From positions 12,572,881 through 12,636,880 of the forward strand of contig CM032797.1 of the NCBI GenBank assembly GCA_019155185.1: a DNA stretch of 64,000 nt. Reading direction: 5' to 3'. This stretch comes from Beaufortia kweichowensis. Taxonomy: Eukaryota; Chordata; Actinopteri; Cypriniformes; Gastromyzontidae. Position numbers and translations under genes: made by a program. The notes beneath the pieces are model-generated. The model was not told the DNA's origin. It searched no databases and was given only the letters and a program-made list of their open reading frames with translations. Below are positions 52,701 through 64,000 of the stretch, piece after piece. Numbering within the stretch: position 1 is the stretch's first letter; each line of letters starts with the position of its first letter.

Positions 52701-55700
52701 TATATTTTACTCCAGACATCAGTCTTATTCACAAGTTATCTATTTAAAAAATGGAAATGTACACTAAAAAGAATACACGTTTTTGAGAGGCATCATTCTT
52801 TGTAGGATTTCTATGAATTAAAATTCACAAACCAAAGCAATAATACTCAACAAATGGAGAACATTTCACCAAAAACTTTCATGGTAAAATGGATTTCTGT
52901 TTTATTTTTTGCTGTAATCAACAACACCCACAGATATTGTGAATAGAACTTAATGCATGTTTAACCTGTGATACAACAATACACAAAATTGTGTATTATA
53001 ATGGTGAATTATAATATGAGCTAAACAGCTGTTTCTTAAATGCAACAAAAATTGTCAGCAGGCAGTCTTTAACAGGACAAACACCTGGTCTAATACACAC
53101 AGACACAGGTGTCATGAAACGGCACCAAAGCTGCCTCAGATCTGACCAGAATCACATCCAAAGCGACTAACCGCCATTTTGCCTATAGCAGGCTTGTGAG
53201 TAAGTGCCGGGTACTTAAATGGCAACCAGCGGAAATCCCAGACGCCCATTAGAACTTCATGTCTTCCAGAGACACGAGCTGCAGTCTGCCTGACTCCCAG
53301 CAACCCCATTCAGCCCTATTAGTTGAGCTTCCTCTCTCTGTCTCTATCTGCTGTTTGGAGACGAGCTACAGCGTATCTGCTTTATGCTAATTTGCTCTAA
53401 GATTCATTCAAAGGAGAGTCTACAAAGCAATACTTTTAACAACGGAAAAAAAATATAATGACGGGAGTTTTCACAAAGAATCGTCACAAAGAATTGGGAG
53501 AGAAAGAAATGGCATTTGATTTGGGCTTGTGCTAAACAGGCAGGTTGAATACTATAAAAGCGAGTGCGCTACATAACAGTTATTTCTTTTTCTTTCTTTC
53601 AATTGAGAGGAAGCGTTTTTTTCCAGGTCCACTCCACGAGGAGTGCTGTTTTAATGAGTGGAGCTACACGCACTGCCAAATCTCATGTCCCGGGCAACCA
53701 GAAAGCCTCTGCTAATTAGATGCAGAGCTTTCCAAAACACAGGGCTTGTCAATTCTCCCATCTCCCCTCTGGATTGTAAATCAAGAGTGCAGTGGAGGAA
53801 GGAGCACACATTATGTCAGTGTGGGCTGAGTGATTTAAATTATACGAGAATTAGAATGAAAGCCCGGCCTCGTGTGTTGTGTAGCATCACGTCGATTGCC
53901 AGGGGATTCGACGAAAAAAGCGCTCATCTTTGTCCTTGCCTTGTAATGTCTGGTAATCACATGTTAAAGGAACAGTTCATCCAAACACGTTTTTAATTTG
54001 TTTCTTTATTCTGACAAAAGATGAAAGTATGAAAATGGACCTTTTTTCATGCAACCTTCATTTATTATTCGACCTCACCTGATATCTTACGATAATGCCA
54101 CAAACATTGTGGGATTTCAAAAAGGACATCAGTTGAAACGTGATTATGGTCCGACAGGGAGAAAAGCCGCCACGTCCTGTTGAGGCGTCACGGACAGTGA
54201 CATCAGATGATTTTATTACCTGTGAAAGATAATGACCTGCTGTGCTAACAGAACAATCATACAAAGATGTAACTGACTCCATCTTGTACTCCAGCTTCAC
54301 ACACAAACAGCTTCTGCAAAAAGCTTATAACCAGTTTCACCGTATTACTCGAATAAAGTATAGCAAAGTAAACGGCTCGGCTTTTTTGTTCAATGCCGCA
54401 TATTCAATTTACGGGATCCTCTTATATAACGCAACTAAATCATACTGAATAAAATAACAAAACATTAATCCCAGAGCCCTCTCCTGGGACTGCCACCTTA
54501 CCGTGGTGGAGGGGTTTGAGTGCCTGAATGATCCTAGGAACTCGTTGTGGGGCTATATGCCCTGGTGCAATCTCCCAAGGCAAACAGGTCCTAGGTGACA
54601 AGCCAGACAAAGAGCAGTCCACCCTACCCCTTATGAGTGAAAATAACATGAAAGCCGTGGCGTAAAAGCCCGGTATGGGCGCGGCGGGGCCCTCACCCTG
54701 GAGCCAGGCCTGGGGTTGGGGCTCAAATGGCGCCTGGTGGCGGGTCTTACCCCGGGGCCACAGGGCTTGGCGGGCCTAGCCGAAGGCGGCGATGGGGCTG
54801 ACCTCCGATGGGCCCAAATCGTAAGAGGCGGTGCATTGTGGTTTGGGTGGCGGTCGAGGGAGCCTCGGCGACCCAATCCTCAGACACAGAATCTGACTCT
54901 TGGGACATGGAATGTCACCTCAGCTGGGGAAAGAGCCTGAGTTAGTGCGGTGGAGGAGGTAGAGAGGTTACCGACTAGAGATAGTCGGGCTCCGCCTCCA
55001 CGCACAGTTTGGAGCTCTGGAACCCAACTCCTCTCGAAAAAGGGTTGGACTCTCTCCACTACTCTGGAGTTGCCTGCGGTGAGAAGCGCGCGGGCTGGGT
55101 GAGCTTGCTTATAGCCCCCAGCTTAGTCGTCATGTGTTGGAGTTTACCCGGTGACGAGAGAGGGTTGTTTCCCTCGCCTCCGGGTGGGGATAGGTCTCTC
55201 ACTGTCATTTGTGCCCTCACGGGCGAATGGCAGCACAGAATACCGGCCTTCTTTGGAGTCTCTGGGAGGGGTGCTGGATAGTGCTCCAACTGGGGACTCC
55301 GTCGTTCTACTGGGGACTTCAGCGCTCCACGTGGGCAATGACAGTGACACCTGGAGAGGCGTGATTGGGAGAGCGGCCCCCGACCTGAACCCGAGTGGTG
55401 TTCTGTTGTTGGACTTCTGTGCTAGTCATGGTTTGTCCATACTCGAACACCATGTTGAGCATAAGAAGGCGTCCATCAGCTGCGTGGCAGCAGAGCCCTA
55501 GGGTGGAGAGTCGATGATCGAGCTTTGTGGTTGTTTCATCTGACCTCCGGCCGTATGTCTTGAACACCGGGTGAAGAGAGAGCGGAGCTGTCAACTGATC
55601 ACTACCTGGTGGTGAGTTGGATCCGCTGGCCGGGGAGGAAGCTGGACAGACTTGGCAGGGCCCAAGCGTTCTGTGAGGTCTGTTGGGAACGTTGAGCAGA

Positions 55701-58700
55701 GCCCCCTGTCAGAGGGTCTTCAACTCCCACCTCGGCAGAGCTTTGAACAGATCCCGAGGAGGTTGGGGACATTGAGTCCGAGTGGACTATGTTCTCCACC
55801 TCCATTGTCAAAGCTGGCCGTTCGGAGTTGTGGCCGTGGAGTCTCTGTGTGCCTGTCGTGGCGGCAACCCCGAACCAGTGGTGGACACCGGAAGTAGGGA
55901 TGCTGTCAAGCTGAAGAAGGATTACTATCGAGCTTGGTTGGCTTGTGGGACTCCTGAGGCAATGGATGGGTAGCCGGCAGGCCAAAGCGGACTCTTGGCC
56001 ACGAGGTGGTTGTGGAGGCAAAAACTCCGGGAGGAAGAGTGTCGGTGAGGACTTGGAGAAGGATTATCGGTCGGCCTCGAAGAGGTTCTGGCAAACTAAT
56101 CCAAGCGCCTCCGGGGAGGCGGTGCCCTACCAACACTGTATATAGTGGAGGTGGGGCTCTGCTGACCTCAACTGAGGGATATTGCCGAGGCGGTGGAAGG
56201 AATATGAGGATCTCCTCAACCCTGCCAACACGCCCTCCACTGAGGAGGCAGAGGCTGGGACACGAGGGATGGGCTCGGACATCACCCGGGCTGAAGTCGC
56301 CGGTAGTTGAAGCTCCCGGTGGCAAGGCTCGGGGTGGGCGAGATCCGCCCTGAGTACCTCAAGTCTCTGGATGAAGTGGGGCTGTCTTGGCTGACTGCGT
56401 CTCTACAACATCAGCGTGGAGGTGGGGACAGTGCCTCTGGACTGGCAAACTGGGGTGGTGGTCCCCTCTATAAGAAAGGGGACGGACAACTATAGGGGGA
56501 TCACGCCTCCTCAGCCTCCCCAGGAAAGTCTATGCCAGGGTACTGGAGAGGAGAATTCGTCCGATAGTTGAACCTCAGATACAGGAGGAACAATGCGGTT
56601 TTAAGTCCTGGTCGTGGAACACTGGACCAGCTCTAATACCCTCTTTAGGATACTGGAGGGTTCATGGGAGTTTGCTCAACCAGTCACATGTGTTTTGTGG
56701 ATCTGGAGAAGGCATCGACCGTGTCCCTACAGCGGTGTTCTGACTGAGGAGTGCTCTGGGAATATGGGGTCGAGGCCCTTTGCTAGAGAGCCGTCCGGTC
56801 CCCTTACCATGATCCAGAGCAGGAGCATGGTTAGCATTGCCAGCTTGATAAGTCAGACTCGTTCCCAGTGCGTGTTGGACTCCGGCAACTGCCCTTTGTC
56901 ACGGTCCTGTTCACTATCTTCATGGACAGGATTTCTAGAAGCAACCAGGGACGGAGGAGTCGGTTTGGTGACCACAGGATCTCATCTCTGCTTTTGCGGA
57001 TGATGTTGTCCTGTTAGCTTCATCAGAGCCAGGACCTGGCGAGGCACTGGGGCAGTTGTAAACACAACTGAGTGTGAAGCGGCTGGGATGAGAATCAGCA
57101 CCTCCAAATCTGAGGCCATGGTCCTCAGCCCGGAAAAAGGTGGCTTGTCCCCTCAGGTTGGGGAGCTCCTGCCACAGGTGGAGGAGTTTAAGTATCTTGG
57201 GGTCTTGTTCACGAGTGAGGGAAGGATGGAGCGAGATCGACAGGCGGATCGGTGCAGCTTCTGCAATGAACGGTCGATGTACGGTCTGTCGTGAAAAAGA
57301 AAGGAGCTGAGCCACAGAGGCTGACTCTCGATTTACCGGTCGATCTCGTTCCTACTCTCACCTATGGTCATGAGCTTTGGGTCATGACCGAAAGGTGAAT
57401 CCAGGATAGCGGCGAAATGAGTTTCCTCCATGCGGGTGGTTGGAAGCTCTAGAGATAGGGTGAGGGCACTCGGTCACTCGAGGGGAGCTCGAGTAGATCC
57501 GCTGCTCCTCTACATCGAAGAGGCCAGCTGAGGTGGCTTGGGCATCTGTTTGGATGCCTCTGGACGCCCTCCCAAGGGAGGTGTTCGGGATCCCACGGAG
57601 GAGGCCCAGGGGAAGACCCAGAAAAGCAGCTGGAGGGACTATGTCTCTCGGCTGGCCTGGGAAGCCTCAGGATTCCCCCCCGGAGGAGCTGGAGGAAGTG
57701 TCTGGGGAGAGGAAGTCTAGGCGTCCTGCTTGGACTGCTGCCCGACCCAAAAAAGCGGAGGAAAATGGATGGATGGATGGATTAATCCCAGAGCTCATGT
57801 TAATGTAAGGAGCTCAGCGCTGGTATCATGGTGGGAATTGATCTCTGCACTTTAATTGGCTTCAGGCAGTGAATTTGCTCTTGTTTTGCAGAGAAATACT
57901 GTTGTAGCCAAGACCACACATCTCTCTTTGTGCTTCCTCTCATCAGGGTGCAAAGATAATGGAAACCTTTTCTCAGTGTCCTCACTCCATTTCTGAACAG
58001 CAGCAAACAGTCAGATACCAGTATGGGTGTGTGCTGGGATCTGTGCTGTGCACAATTTTTGTCACATGACAACAAATTTGGAAAGCGACAATCTACCCAA
58101 TAAACATAGAAACATAACGTAACATAATACAAAAAAATGTATGCATGAACAGTTAAGCGAGTCAACAAAGAGTTATGAGCAATATGGTTTAAGATGAAAA
58201 CCATCACATTATGAATGGTTTAAAAATGTTTTATACCATCGGGTCAAGGAATACCTGATAAGCAGATTCTGAATGCAATAGGAGGACTACAGGACAGTTT
58301 CAGTTGTATACTTGTTTCTGGACGAGCTCTACAGACACCCAGTTGGCATGTGAATGAGAAGAGAGCGATTTCACCCCTCATGTTTTTCCAAATCATGTCG
58401 TTGTGTAGAAATAGCAGTTATCAGTTCACACTGCTTCCCCCTCCATCACTTTTACTGAAGCACAAAGCTGTTTATGGAGAGAGAACCATTTGCATATGTT
58501 TGTATGTTTTCATTTCTGCGGTGCGTGAATGTGGTGTAGCGGTGGGAAAAATATCTCTTTGTGTAACTGTGAAATTTCAATGGGGGGATGAGTTTGTCTG
58601 CGACTGCGAGACCAACAAACATAATCACAATTCAAACAATTTTGTGATATTAAAAATAAATATATGGTAATTCCAGCCGAAAAACACGCCAGCTTTGATT

Positions 58701-59341
58701 ATCTAACATTTCAGCGCTCTTACATTTATAATGCACTCTCTGTGTGTAATGTAATTCACAACTAGAGCCAAAAATGAAAAAATAAAGAACTACCTTATTT
58801 GATATTGATCGTGCAAATATTGAGGAGATTTAGATCTTTGTGCTTTAAAATACATCTGCACAGGCTTGCTAAGGGCCACTATTGGTCAAACAGTCACGGG
58901 GTCACTGAATGGTCTCGGGCAGCCTGGAGCTTGTTTCATGCCAATCGAGAAAATTACTCTGTTAGCATGATCCTCACGGCTATGTTACTAACGTCCACAA
59001 CCTTATACATCCTTCATGACTCAAAGTAGCATTATCTCCACCATCGGGCTTATTTTGCCTGCTTAATTGCAACACAAATCACTAAAGGTTAACAAGTAAA
59101 CACCACAGAGAGCTTCATTTTGTGAGACTGGCCTTAGGCAAGCAGCCACCGAGAAGCTCACCTTTCCGACGAGCTCCTCTACGCGGGGGACAGGTTTGCC
59201 TTTCTGGTGGCGTACAGTGGGAGGAGACTGGCCATCCCAATCGTGCAGCTCCTCTATGCTCTTCAAATAGAGAAGTGCCTTCAGGCCTAAACAGTAATCT
59301 TCAATCACAGTGAAGTCCTGGTTCTGCACAGCACTGCATAC
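49709..59341 (-). CDS. dpyd: DPYD (dihydropyrimidine dehydrogenase), last four coding exons; rest beyond the window
   Basis: NADPH-dependent cytosolic enzyme that performs the first, rate-limiting step of uracil and thymine breakdown. Visible exons in transcript order are 59341-59162, 50898-50749, 50372-50232 and 49873-49709. They are all multiples of three (60, 50, 47 codons, then 54 codons plus stop) and join in phase 0. The first gives VCSAVQNQDFTVIEDY, KALLYLKSIEELHDWDGQSP and HQKGKPVPRVEEL. The second gives LPSFGPYLE and IPKNPIPTVQ. The third gives PEMCVNCGKCYMTCNDSGYQ. The last gives FDPETHLPV, CTGCTLCLSVCPIIDC and RTTPYVPKRGLPVNPVC, then TAA. The two CxxCxxC clusters are the C-terminal ferredoxin-like domain that binds two 4Fe-4S centres. 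No frame damage is seen. It is convergent with PTBP2, as in human. Confidence 0.95.
50899..54463 (-). other. DPYD intron, part before the LINE
   Basis: Unique AT-rich intron sequence. Patches of higher complexity at 51280-52060 and 53130-53950 could be intronic regulatory elements. At 53965-54010 there is an arm of the fold-back repeat family (AAAGGAACAGTTCATCC). No exon was recognised. Confidence 0.4.
54464..57794 (+). mobile_element. Nearly full-length, broken non-LTR retrotransposon (LINE) with a 14-bp target-site duplication
   Basis: The identical 14 bases ATTAATCCCAGAGC lie at 54464-54477 and 57781-57794, bounding 3.3 kb inserted antisense to DPYD. The 5' part has the GCCACCTTACCGTGGTGGAG leader. 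An APE-type endonuclease region follows from about 54885 (LTLGTWNVTS) through 55480 (HVGNDSDTWRGVIG, LNPSGVLLLDFCASH). Reverse transcriptase remnants run 56300-57030, including FADDVVLLASS at 56993. Next come STKSEA-type and EEFKYLGVLFTSEG motifs (57090-57225), then TYGHELWVMTER near 57362-57397. A zinc-knuckle-poor tail ends in GGATGGATGGATGG. Many frameshifts and stops break it, and the endonuclease LLGDFNAHVGN motif reads LGTSALHVGN. I recognise the family as common in teleosts (L2/Nimb-like) but cannot fix the clade. Confidence 0.9.
57795..59161 (-). other. DPYD intron, part after the LINE
   Basis: Unique intron sequence up to the donor of the exon at 59162. No further exon or repeat was recognised. 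The open frames here are not family-like. Confidence 0.4.
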
Positions 59342-60977
59342 CTGGTGAATACACACAGATATATAAGTAGACCTTTAAGCCAACAGTGACATCACACATA
59401 AAAAATATTGAAGTATACTTTACTATTTACTATAGTAAAATACCTACTACTGGGTTTTTGCACATTACCATAGTAAACATTAAATTATATTTGACAACAT
59501 TATACAATTACAATTATACAACATAACTCTCATTTATAATTTCAAATATTGAGAATTTCTTAATTTTGCAATTAAAAAACAAACACAACAAACTTGTGCG
59601 TGGTAAATCTTACAGCATACTCCAGTATTTTTTAATGTGGGACAGTGAAAAACCTGTTGATTACAGGTGTACAAAAAAAAACATAATAGAAAGAATAGAA
59701 AAAAAGAATGTACCTATACATTCATTATAATAAAACTGGTGTTCATTTTAAAGTCATTATTTACTGATAATCTTTACAAAACAACATATGGATATGGAAT
59801 GACATGAGGGTTTGTTTTGTTTTGGGGTAAACTGTTTCTTTAGTAAACACAAGTACTTTTCTTTAACATCATCACGGTTTACAGACAATCTGTATTTTTA
59901 AAAGACTTTTGCTAATCAAGACTAGTTTCGCTAATCAGGTGATTATATCTGGCTTACCACAAAATCTAAAAAAAAAAAAATCTGGACAAATTTACTAATT
60001 TTAAGGATATGATACAGTGCAAATACCTGACTAGCCTCCACATGCACTGCTCAAGGCATAAACATGTTTTGGGTGAAAAGAAACGAAAGGGTTCATCTGA
60101 ACATCGCTGGGGTTCAAATGCTTTTATCCGACAGCTCTGATAACAAAAGCAACAAAAACACCTTTGGTACACACAACACCAGGCAGCAGACCTCTGTGTG
60201 ACCTCTCAGACTGGTTGTCACCTCACTGAAAAATATGACTGATGACATAGACACAGCGAGCACTTTGGGATCTCCCGCCTTTATCGCCAGACCTTCAACA
60301 GTTCTTGCCCACTCTTGAATTTGCAGTACTGAATGTACAGTTTTACACTGCTTTGTCTGTTGTAATGGTAAAGTAAAAGTGTACTTGGATTAAGGGTAAT
60401 TGTGTAATTTTTCACAATGCTTTCACACTGATCGTCCACCCTTCCTGTGCCCTTATGACTAAAATGTTCAATTGTAAATGTCCCCTCCATATGAGAAATG
60501 AGCAGCAATGCTTTGGTCCACCTTAACATGGGCAGCAGGTTTGCTGTCATGTTCAAAAAAGCTTTTAATTCTCCTGTCCTTCAATAACATTCTCTGTGCA
60601 AAACCACACTGTGACAGAATAAAAAAATATATGGCTTTTTCCTTGTTCTCACACCATAACTGGGCAGTTTAGTTTTAATAAATGTTCTTTTTGGTCAGGG
60701 ACAAAAAGTTACAGTGTGGCCTCATAATACAATGAACTCCTTTATCTTATAACATCAATGAAAATATGTTTTTTTAGGATATGGCCCTTTAAATAATGAG
60801 ATGAGGTCTCCCAGAAGAACTAAAGATAGATTCATCTTTTTCACCTTAGACAGGCTGCTGAACCCAATACCTAAAACATCATCTGCACGTTCATCTACGA
60901 CATGTCTTGCTGGATTGGTTTTAACAGTATGGCGTGGAAAGTACATGTATAAAACTATAGTAGATAATGAGATTCTG
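59342..60977 (-). other. DPYD intron, upstream side
   Basis: AT-rich intron. At 59770-59845 there is an arm of the fold-back repeat family (GGAATGACATGAGGG, then TTTTGGGGTAAACTG). No exon matching the preceding part of DPYD was found here. Confidence 0.4.
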
Positions 60978-60980
<3 letters not shown>

Positions 60981-61025
<45 letters not shown>

Positions 61026-61032
61026 GAGAGAG

Positions 61033-61090
<58 letters not shown>
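60981..61090. repeat. Interrupted (GA)n microsatellite
   Basis: About 110 bases of GA repeats broken by GG interruptions between 61018 and 61045. Open frames through it are artefacts of the repeat. Confidence 0.92.
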
Positions 61091-61092
<2 letters not shown>

Positions 61093-61117
61093 CGTCAATG
61101 GCAAAAATAAACAAAAC

Positions 61118-61500
61118 AATAAAAACTTTCTGCAACTGTGTAAAGACAGAGATGCTTATCATCAAAAATAACAAAGAGAGAGATTCTTTAACGCCACATC
61201 TAAACTCTAGATCTCGAGTTTGATAATTACATAGAAAATTTAGAAATTGTGTTTGACAGCCATCTCAGTTTCAGCAGTGTTTGTAAAACAGCCTATTATC
61301 ACTTTAGAAGCATCTCTAAGGTGCTCTATGATGTTCACTTCTCTGCTGACAGTGAGAAACTCATTCATGCATTTGTAACGTCTATGCTCGACTGCTGCAA
61401 TAGTGTTTTAGCTTCATCAAACACTTAGAAAGACTTGAGAAGGCAGCTGCAAGAATGCTGACTCCATCCCAGAATGAGAAATCACATTTTACATGCCACT
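61118..61500 (+). mobile_element. LINE reverse-transcriptase 3' fragment (second family)
   Basis: Across frame breaks the translation shows KTEMLII, LTPHLNS, then DSHLSFSSVCKTAYYHFRSI and HAFVTSMLDCCNSVL. This is the order typical of the C-terminal part of L2/Rex-like LINE reverse transcriptases. It has internal stops and lacks 5' and 3' ends. It differs in sequence from the LINE at 54.5-57.8 kb. Confidence 0.7.
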
Positions 61501-62075
61501 CACTTAAAGGGACCATTCACCCAAAAGAGAATTCTGTCATCGTTTACTCACCAATATGTTGTTTAAAAATGTATTATGCTTAATTAAAATGTTTATGCTG
61601 TTTTTTCTATTAAAATGAAAATGGACTGAGGCATGTGGCGAATCTTTTCGCTGCATCTTTCATCAATAAATCTGTGCTCATAAATCATTTGTCTAACATA
61701 GTTTTAATATGAACACCCATATGGCAACTCTATAATAAGACGTTGAAGAGCAGTAGTAGACAAATGATGATGATTCTACATGTATAAATACATCAAATCA
61801 ATTTAATTTATTTGTTGTTGTGCAGAAACAGTTGCATAATAGTTTATTATCATGTGTATTGTATAACCTGAGGCCAATTTGTTACATGTCTACACTTCTC
61901 CCATAAGCTGATCTTTTTTTATTGCTTTGCAGCGTTATTGATGACAACAAACGTTTATTTAGACTGGCAGATGGAGTACAAAATGTTTTTTATATTAACA
62001 TTTACTTAGAATATGCTTTTTTAAGGTGTTTTTAGAAATAATCCAAACTAAAGTGATAAATCACAAGTCAAATGT
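61501..62075 (-). other. DPYD intron, no gene seen
   Basis: Opens with an arm of the fold-back repeat family (AAAGGGACCATTCACCC, ATTCTGTCATCG at 61506-61545). The rest is AT-rich, with nothing recognisable. Confidence 0.4.
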
Positions 62076-62216
62076 CATTCCTGTAGCTCAACTGATAGAG
62101 AATTCCATCAGCAGTACTAAAGGTTGCCAGTTCGATCCCAGAGAAAATACATAGTGATCAAATGTATAGCCTTTGGATAAGAGCGTTTGCAAAATGAATA
62201 AATTTAAATGTAAATT
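62076..62216 (+). mobile_element. tRNA-derived SINE
   Basis: The head holds TGTAGCTCAACTGATAGAG (A-box-like) and AGTTCGATCCC (B box, the RNA polymerase III internal promoter). The tail is CCTTTGGATAAGAGCGTTTG followed by AAATG units. This head-tail structure is that of a teleost tRNA-type SINE. The cloverleaf is degenerate, so it is not a functional tRNA gene. Confidence 0.7.
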
Positions 62217-63274
62217 TAGGGAGTCAAAAATGTTAACAGTGCCGCAGAGATCACAAAAGAACATAACTGTATGATTTTATGCGAAACGATGAATAAAAAA
62301 CTGGCTTTAAGATGAACAAGACTATAAAGATGTTTCAAAGAACAGCTCATGTGTCAGCTCAGAACGTGTTTGAGGAAAAAAATGAAACACTTTAGAATAG
62401 GCAGTTAAAGCAATAATACTGGTGGCGACTAACAAAGCTAAACTAAATGTTACATATATAAGATTTATACACATCATATGTCATCAAAAGGCCAATGCTT
62501 CTGCTTTGAAACCAGAAATCTCAGCCACATTAAAAAACACAGCAGGCTTGTTTGGAATATTGTGGATTGGAGCTATTCTGTGTAACAAAAAAATCTAATA
62601 GGGAAAAAATATTCCATCGTTGGCTCATAATGTGCACCAGAGGGATATATATGTATTCTGCGAAGCTCTTTGTAAACAAGTTTTTAAAGGGGCTATATAA
62701 ATAAAGTTGTACTTTCATGCTTACTATGAAACGTGCATCTTGAGTTAATGTTGCTCACCGGGGGAGCTCGCTGGTCTAATCTAATTCATGCAGGAAATGG
62801 AGCCGCGCCGTTCCCGTAACCCGTCGGTGACACTGATTCAACTCTACTGTGCTGAGAAGTTGGCCACTTTACAATTTCTCCTATTACCACGTGCCAGCAC
62901 TCTGCTATTACATGTGGGTGTGATTAAAATGTTTTAATTCCAATCTTTTCCCCCCAGAACTCCCAGGCACTTGTGAAATGTTATTTCTGCACATAATGAG
63001 AGTGTTTTGATTTATTTATTTAAAAAGAGATTTCGGAGGCTGCGGCATCATGTTGAGATAATAGGTTTATTTGCACTAACAACTTGTTCAGAGCCATGTT
63101 GTAAATTGCAATTTGCTTTGAGATTGTTGTTGCTGCTCGGCTGCAGCGGCGCTGTGTGAGTATAGCCGTTAGTAGACTCCTTATTAAGGATTGATTAGAA
63201 CTGACTACTTAATGTGTACGTGTAAACCGATGAGTTAAGCTAATGCTGCAATGTTGCATCTTGTGTAAATAAGC
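62217..63274. other. DPYD intron with a candidate regulatory island
   Basis: No exon recognised. From 62750 to 63200 the sequence is complex and non-repetitive, with CACGTG-containing and TAAT-type motifs and a CTGCAGCGGCG stretch. This texture suggests a conserved intronic element, untested here. Confidence 0.35.
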
Positions 63275-63971
63275 TTTGAAGGAATACTTCATTCAAATAT
63301 AAAAATTCTCTTAGCATTTACTCTGACTAATGCCATTCCAGCTGTATATGACTTCCTTTCTTCAGATAAACACAAACAAAAATTTTTTTTGATTAACCTG
63401 ATAACTGAAACTGCACATATTGAACATACACATGAAAATGCATTACTACAGTTTTAAAAAATTTTATATTTTAAATTTTTAAACAATCATTTTTTATAAA
63501 TGTTTTTGTTATTTGTTATGAGAATTTGTCGAATATTTATTCTGGAGTCTTTCCATCTATATAATTTGACATGATTAGATTATAATTCAACTATGAAATA
63601 TTAAAGTGAATAGGGAAATAACACAAGTGTTCCTAAATGTTGTCATGTTAACTTCTTACATGGGATCCAAAATGTTGAAAATTTATAAAGCACATAATTT
63701 CATCATTAAAGTAATGAAAGTGAAGTGACTTGTGGGTTAACAAATCTCTTCTGACCAAAACAATGTGTTTGTGAGAGAAAACATTGCTTATTCAGCAATC
63801 AATACATCACATAGTTTTAAGGTTTTAATATAAAACATAAAAATGAAATAAATAAATAAAATATAAAAATCTGTTTGTGTTCAACTGAAGAAAGAAAGTC
63901 ATATATACAGTAGCTGGGATGGCATGAGGATAAGTAAATTATGAGAATATTTGGGTTAATTATACCTTTAA
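63275..63971. mobile_element. Inverted-repeat DNA element, about 700 bp
   Basis: The left arm (about 63275-63385: GAAGGAATACTTCATTC, GCTGTATATGACTTCC, CTTCAGATAAACACAAAC) is mirrored by the right arm (about 63870-63971: GTTTGTGTTCAACTGAAG, GTCATATATACAGTAGC, TTATACCTTTAA). The interior is AT-rich and non-coding and matches 28247-28675 in reverse. It is a non-autonomous DNA transposon of the fold-back group. No clear target duplication was seen. Confidence 0.7.
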
Positions 63972-64000
63972 TCTGTCACATTAAAAATATAAAAACACTT

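Noticed and set aside
54716..57808. Many open frames on both strands between 54.7 and 57.8 kb
   Set aside because: They are pieces and antisense shadows of one broken LINE bounded by a target duplication.
60755..61223. Open frames of about 140 codons on both strands around 61 kb
   Set aside because: The middle of each is the GA repeat. The 3' part of the + frame belongs to a broken LINE, not to a host gene.
62081..62130. Possible tRNA gene
   Set aside because: A and B boxes are present but pairing of the stems is poor, and a SINE tail follows. This is a tRNA-derived SINE.

Overview
The window is vertebrate nuclear DNA, almost certainly from a ray-finned fish and most likely a cyprinid-type teleost. 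It has GT-AG introns, AT-rich intergenic DNA, long GA and ATAAT microsatellites, and fold-back MITE-like, tRNA-SINE and LINE remnants of kinds I recognise from cyprinid genomes. All gene calls come from joining exons at splice sites and comparing the translated peptides with remembered vertebrate families. No search was run.

Layout: 1-2350, no gene seen. 2360-5060 (+), TLCD4/TMEM56, a TLC-domain membrane protein, with an apparent 1-bp deletion in its last exon. 6590-8790 (+), an intron-bearing, intact holocytochrome c synthase gene (HCCS). 9408-10954 (+), RWDD3/RSUME, complete. 10955-34200, about 23 kb with no gene, holding microsatellites, fold-back elements and some candidate regulatory islands. 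34239-41728 (+), PTBP2, complete, a neuronal polypyrimidine-tract-binding splicing regulator in 15 coding exons. These include a 60-nt linker cassette and the family's 34-nt exon, whose skipping creates an immediate stop. 41729-49708, PTBP2 3' UTR and intergenic DNA. 49709-59341 (-), the last four coding exons of DPYD (dihydropyrimidine dehydrogenase); the rest of that gene lies past 64000. The long DPYD intron 50899-59161 carries a nearly full-length but broken LINE with a perfect 14-bp target-site duplication.

The order TLCD4-RWDD3-PTBP2-DPYD, with PTBP2 and DPYD convergent, matches human 1p21. The exception is HCCS, which in human is on Xp22 and here sits between TLCD4 and RWDD3. The genes act in unrelated pathways: membrane lipid biology, cytochrome c maturation, SUMOylation, splicing and pyrimidine catabolism. 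This is a conserved syntenic block rather than a functional cluster. I found no new biological system. The most informative signals are the PTBP2 splicing switch with its pyrimidine-rich surroundings, the PTBP1-like cassette exon, the HCCS placement, the TLCD4 frameshift and the mobile-element structures.
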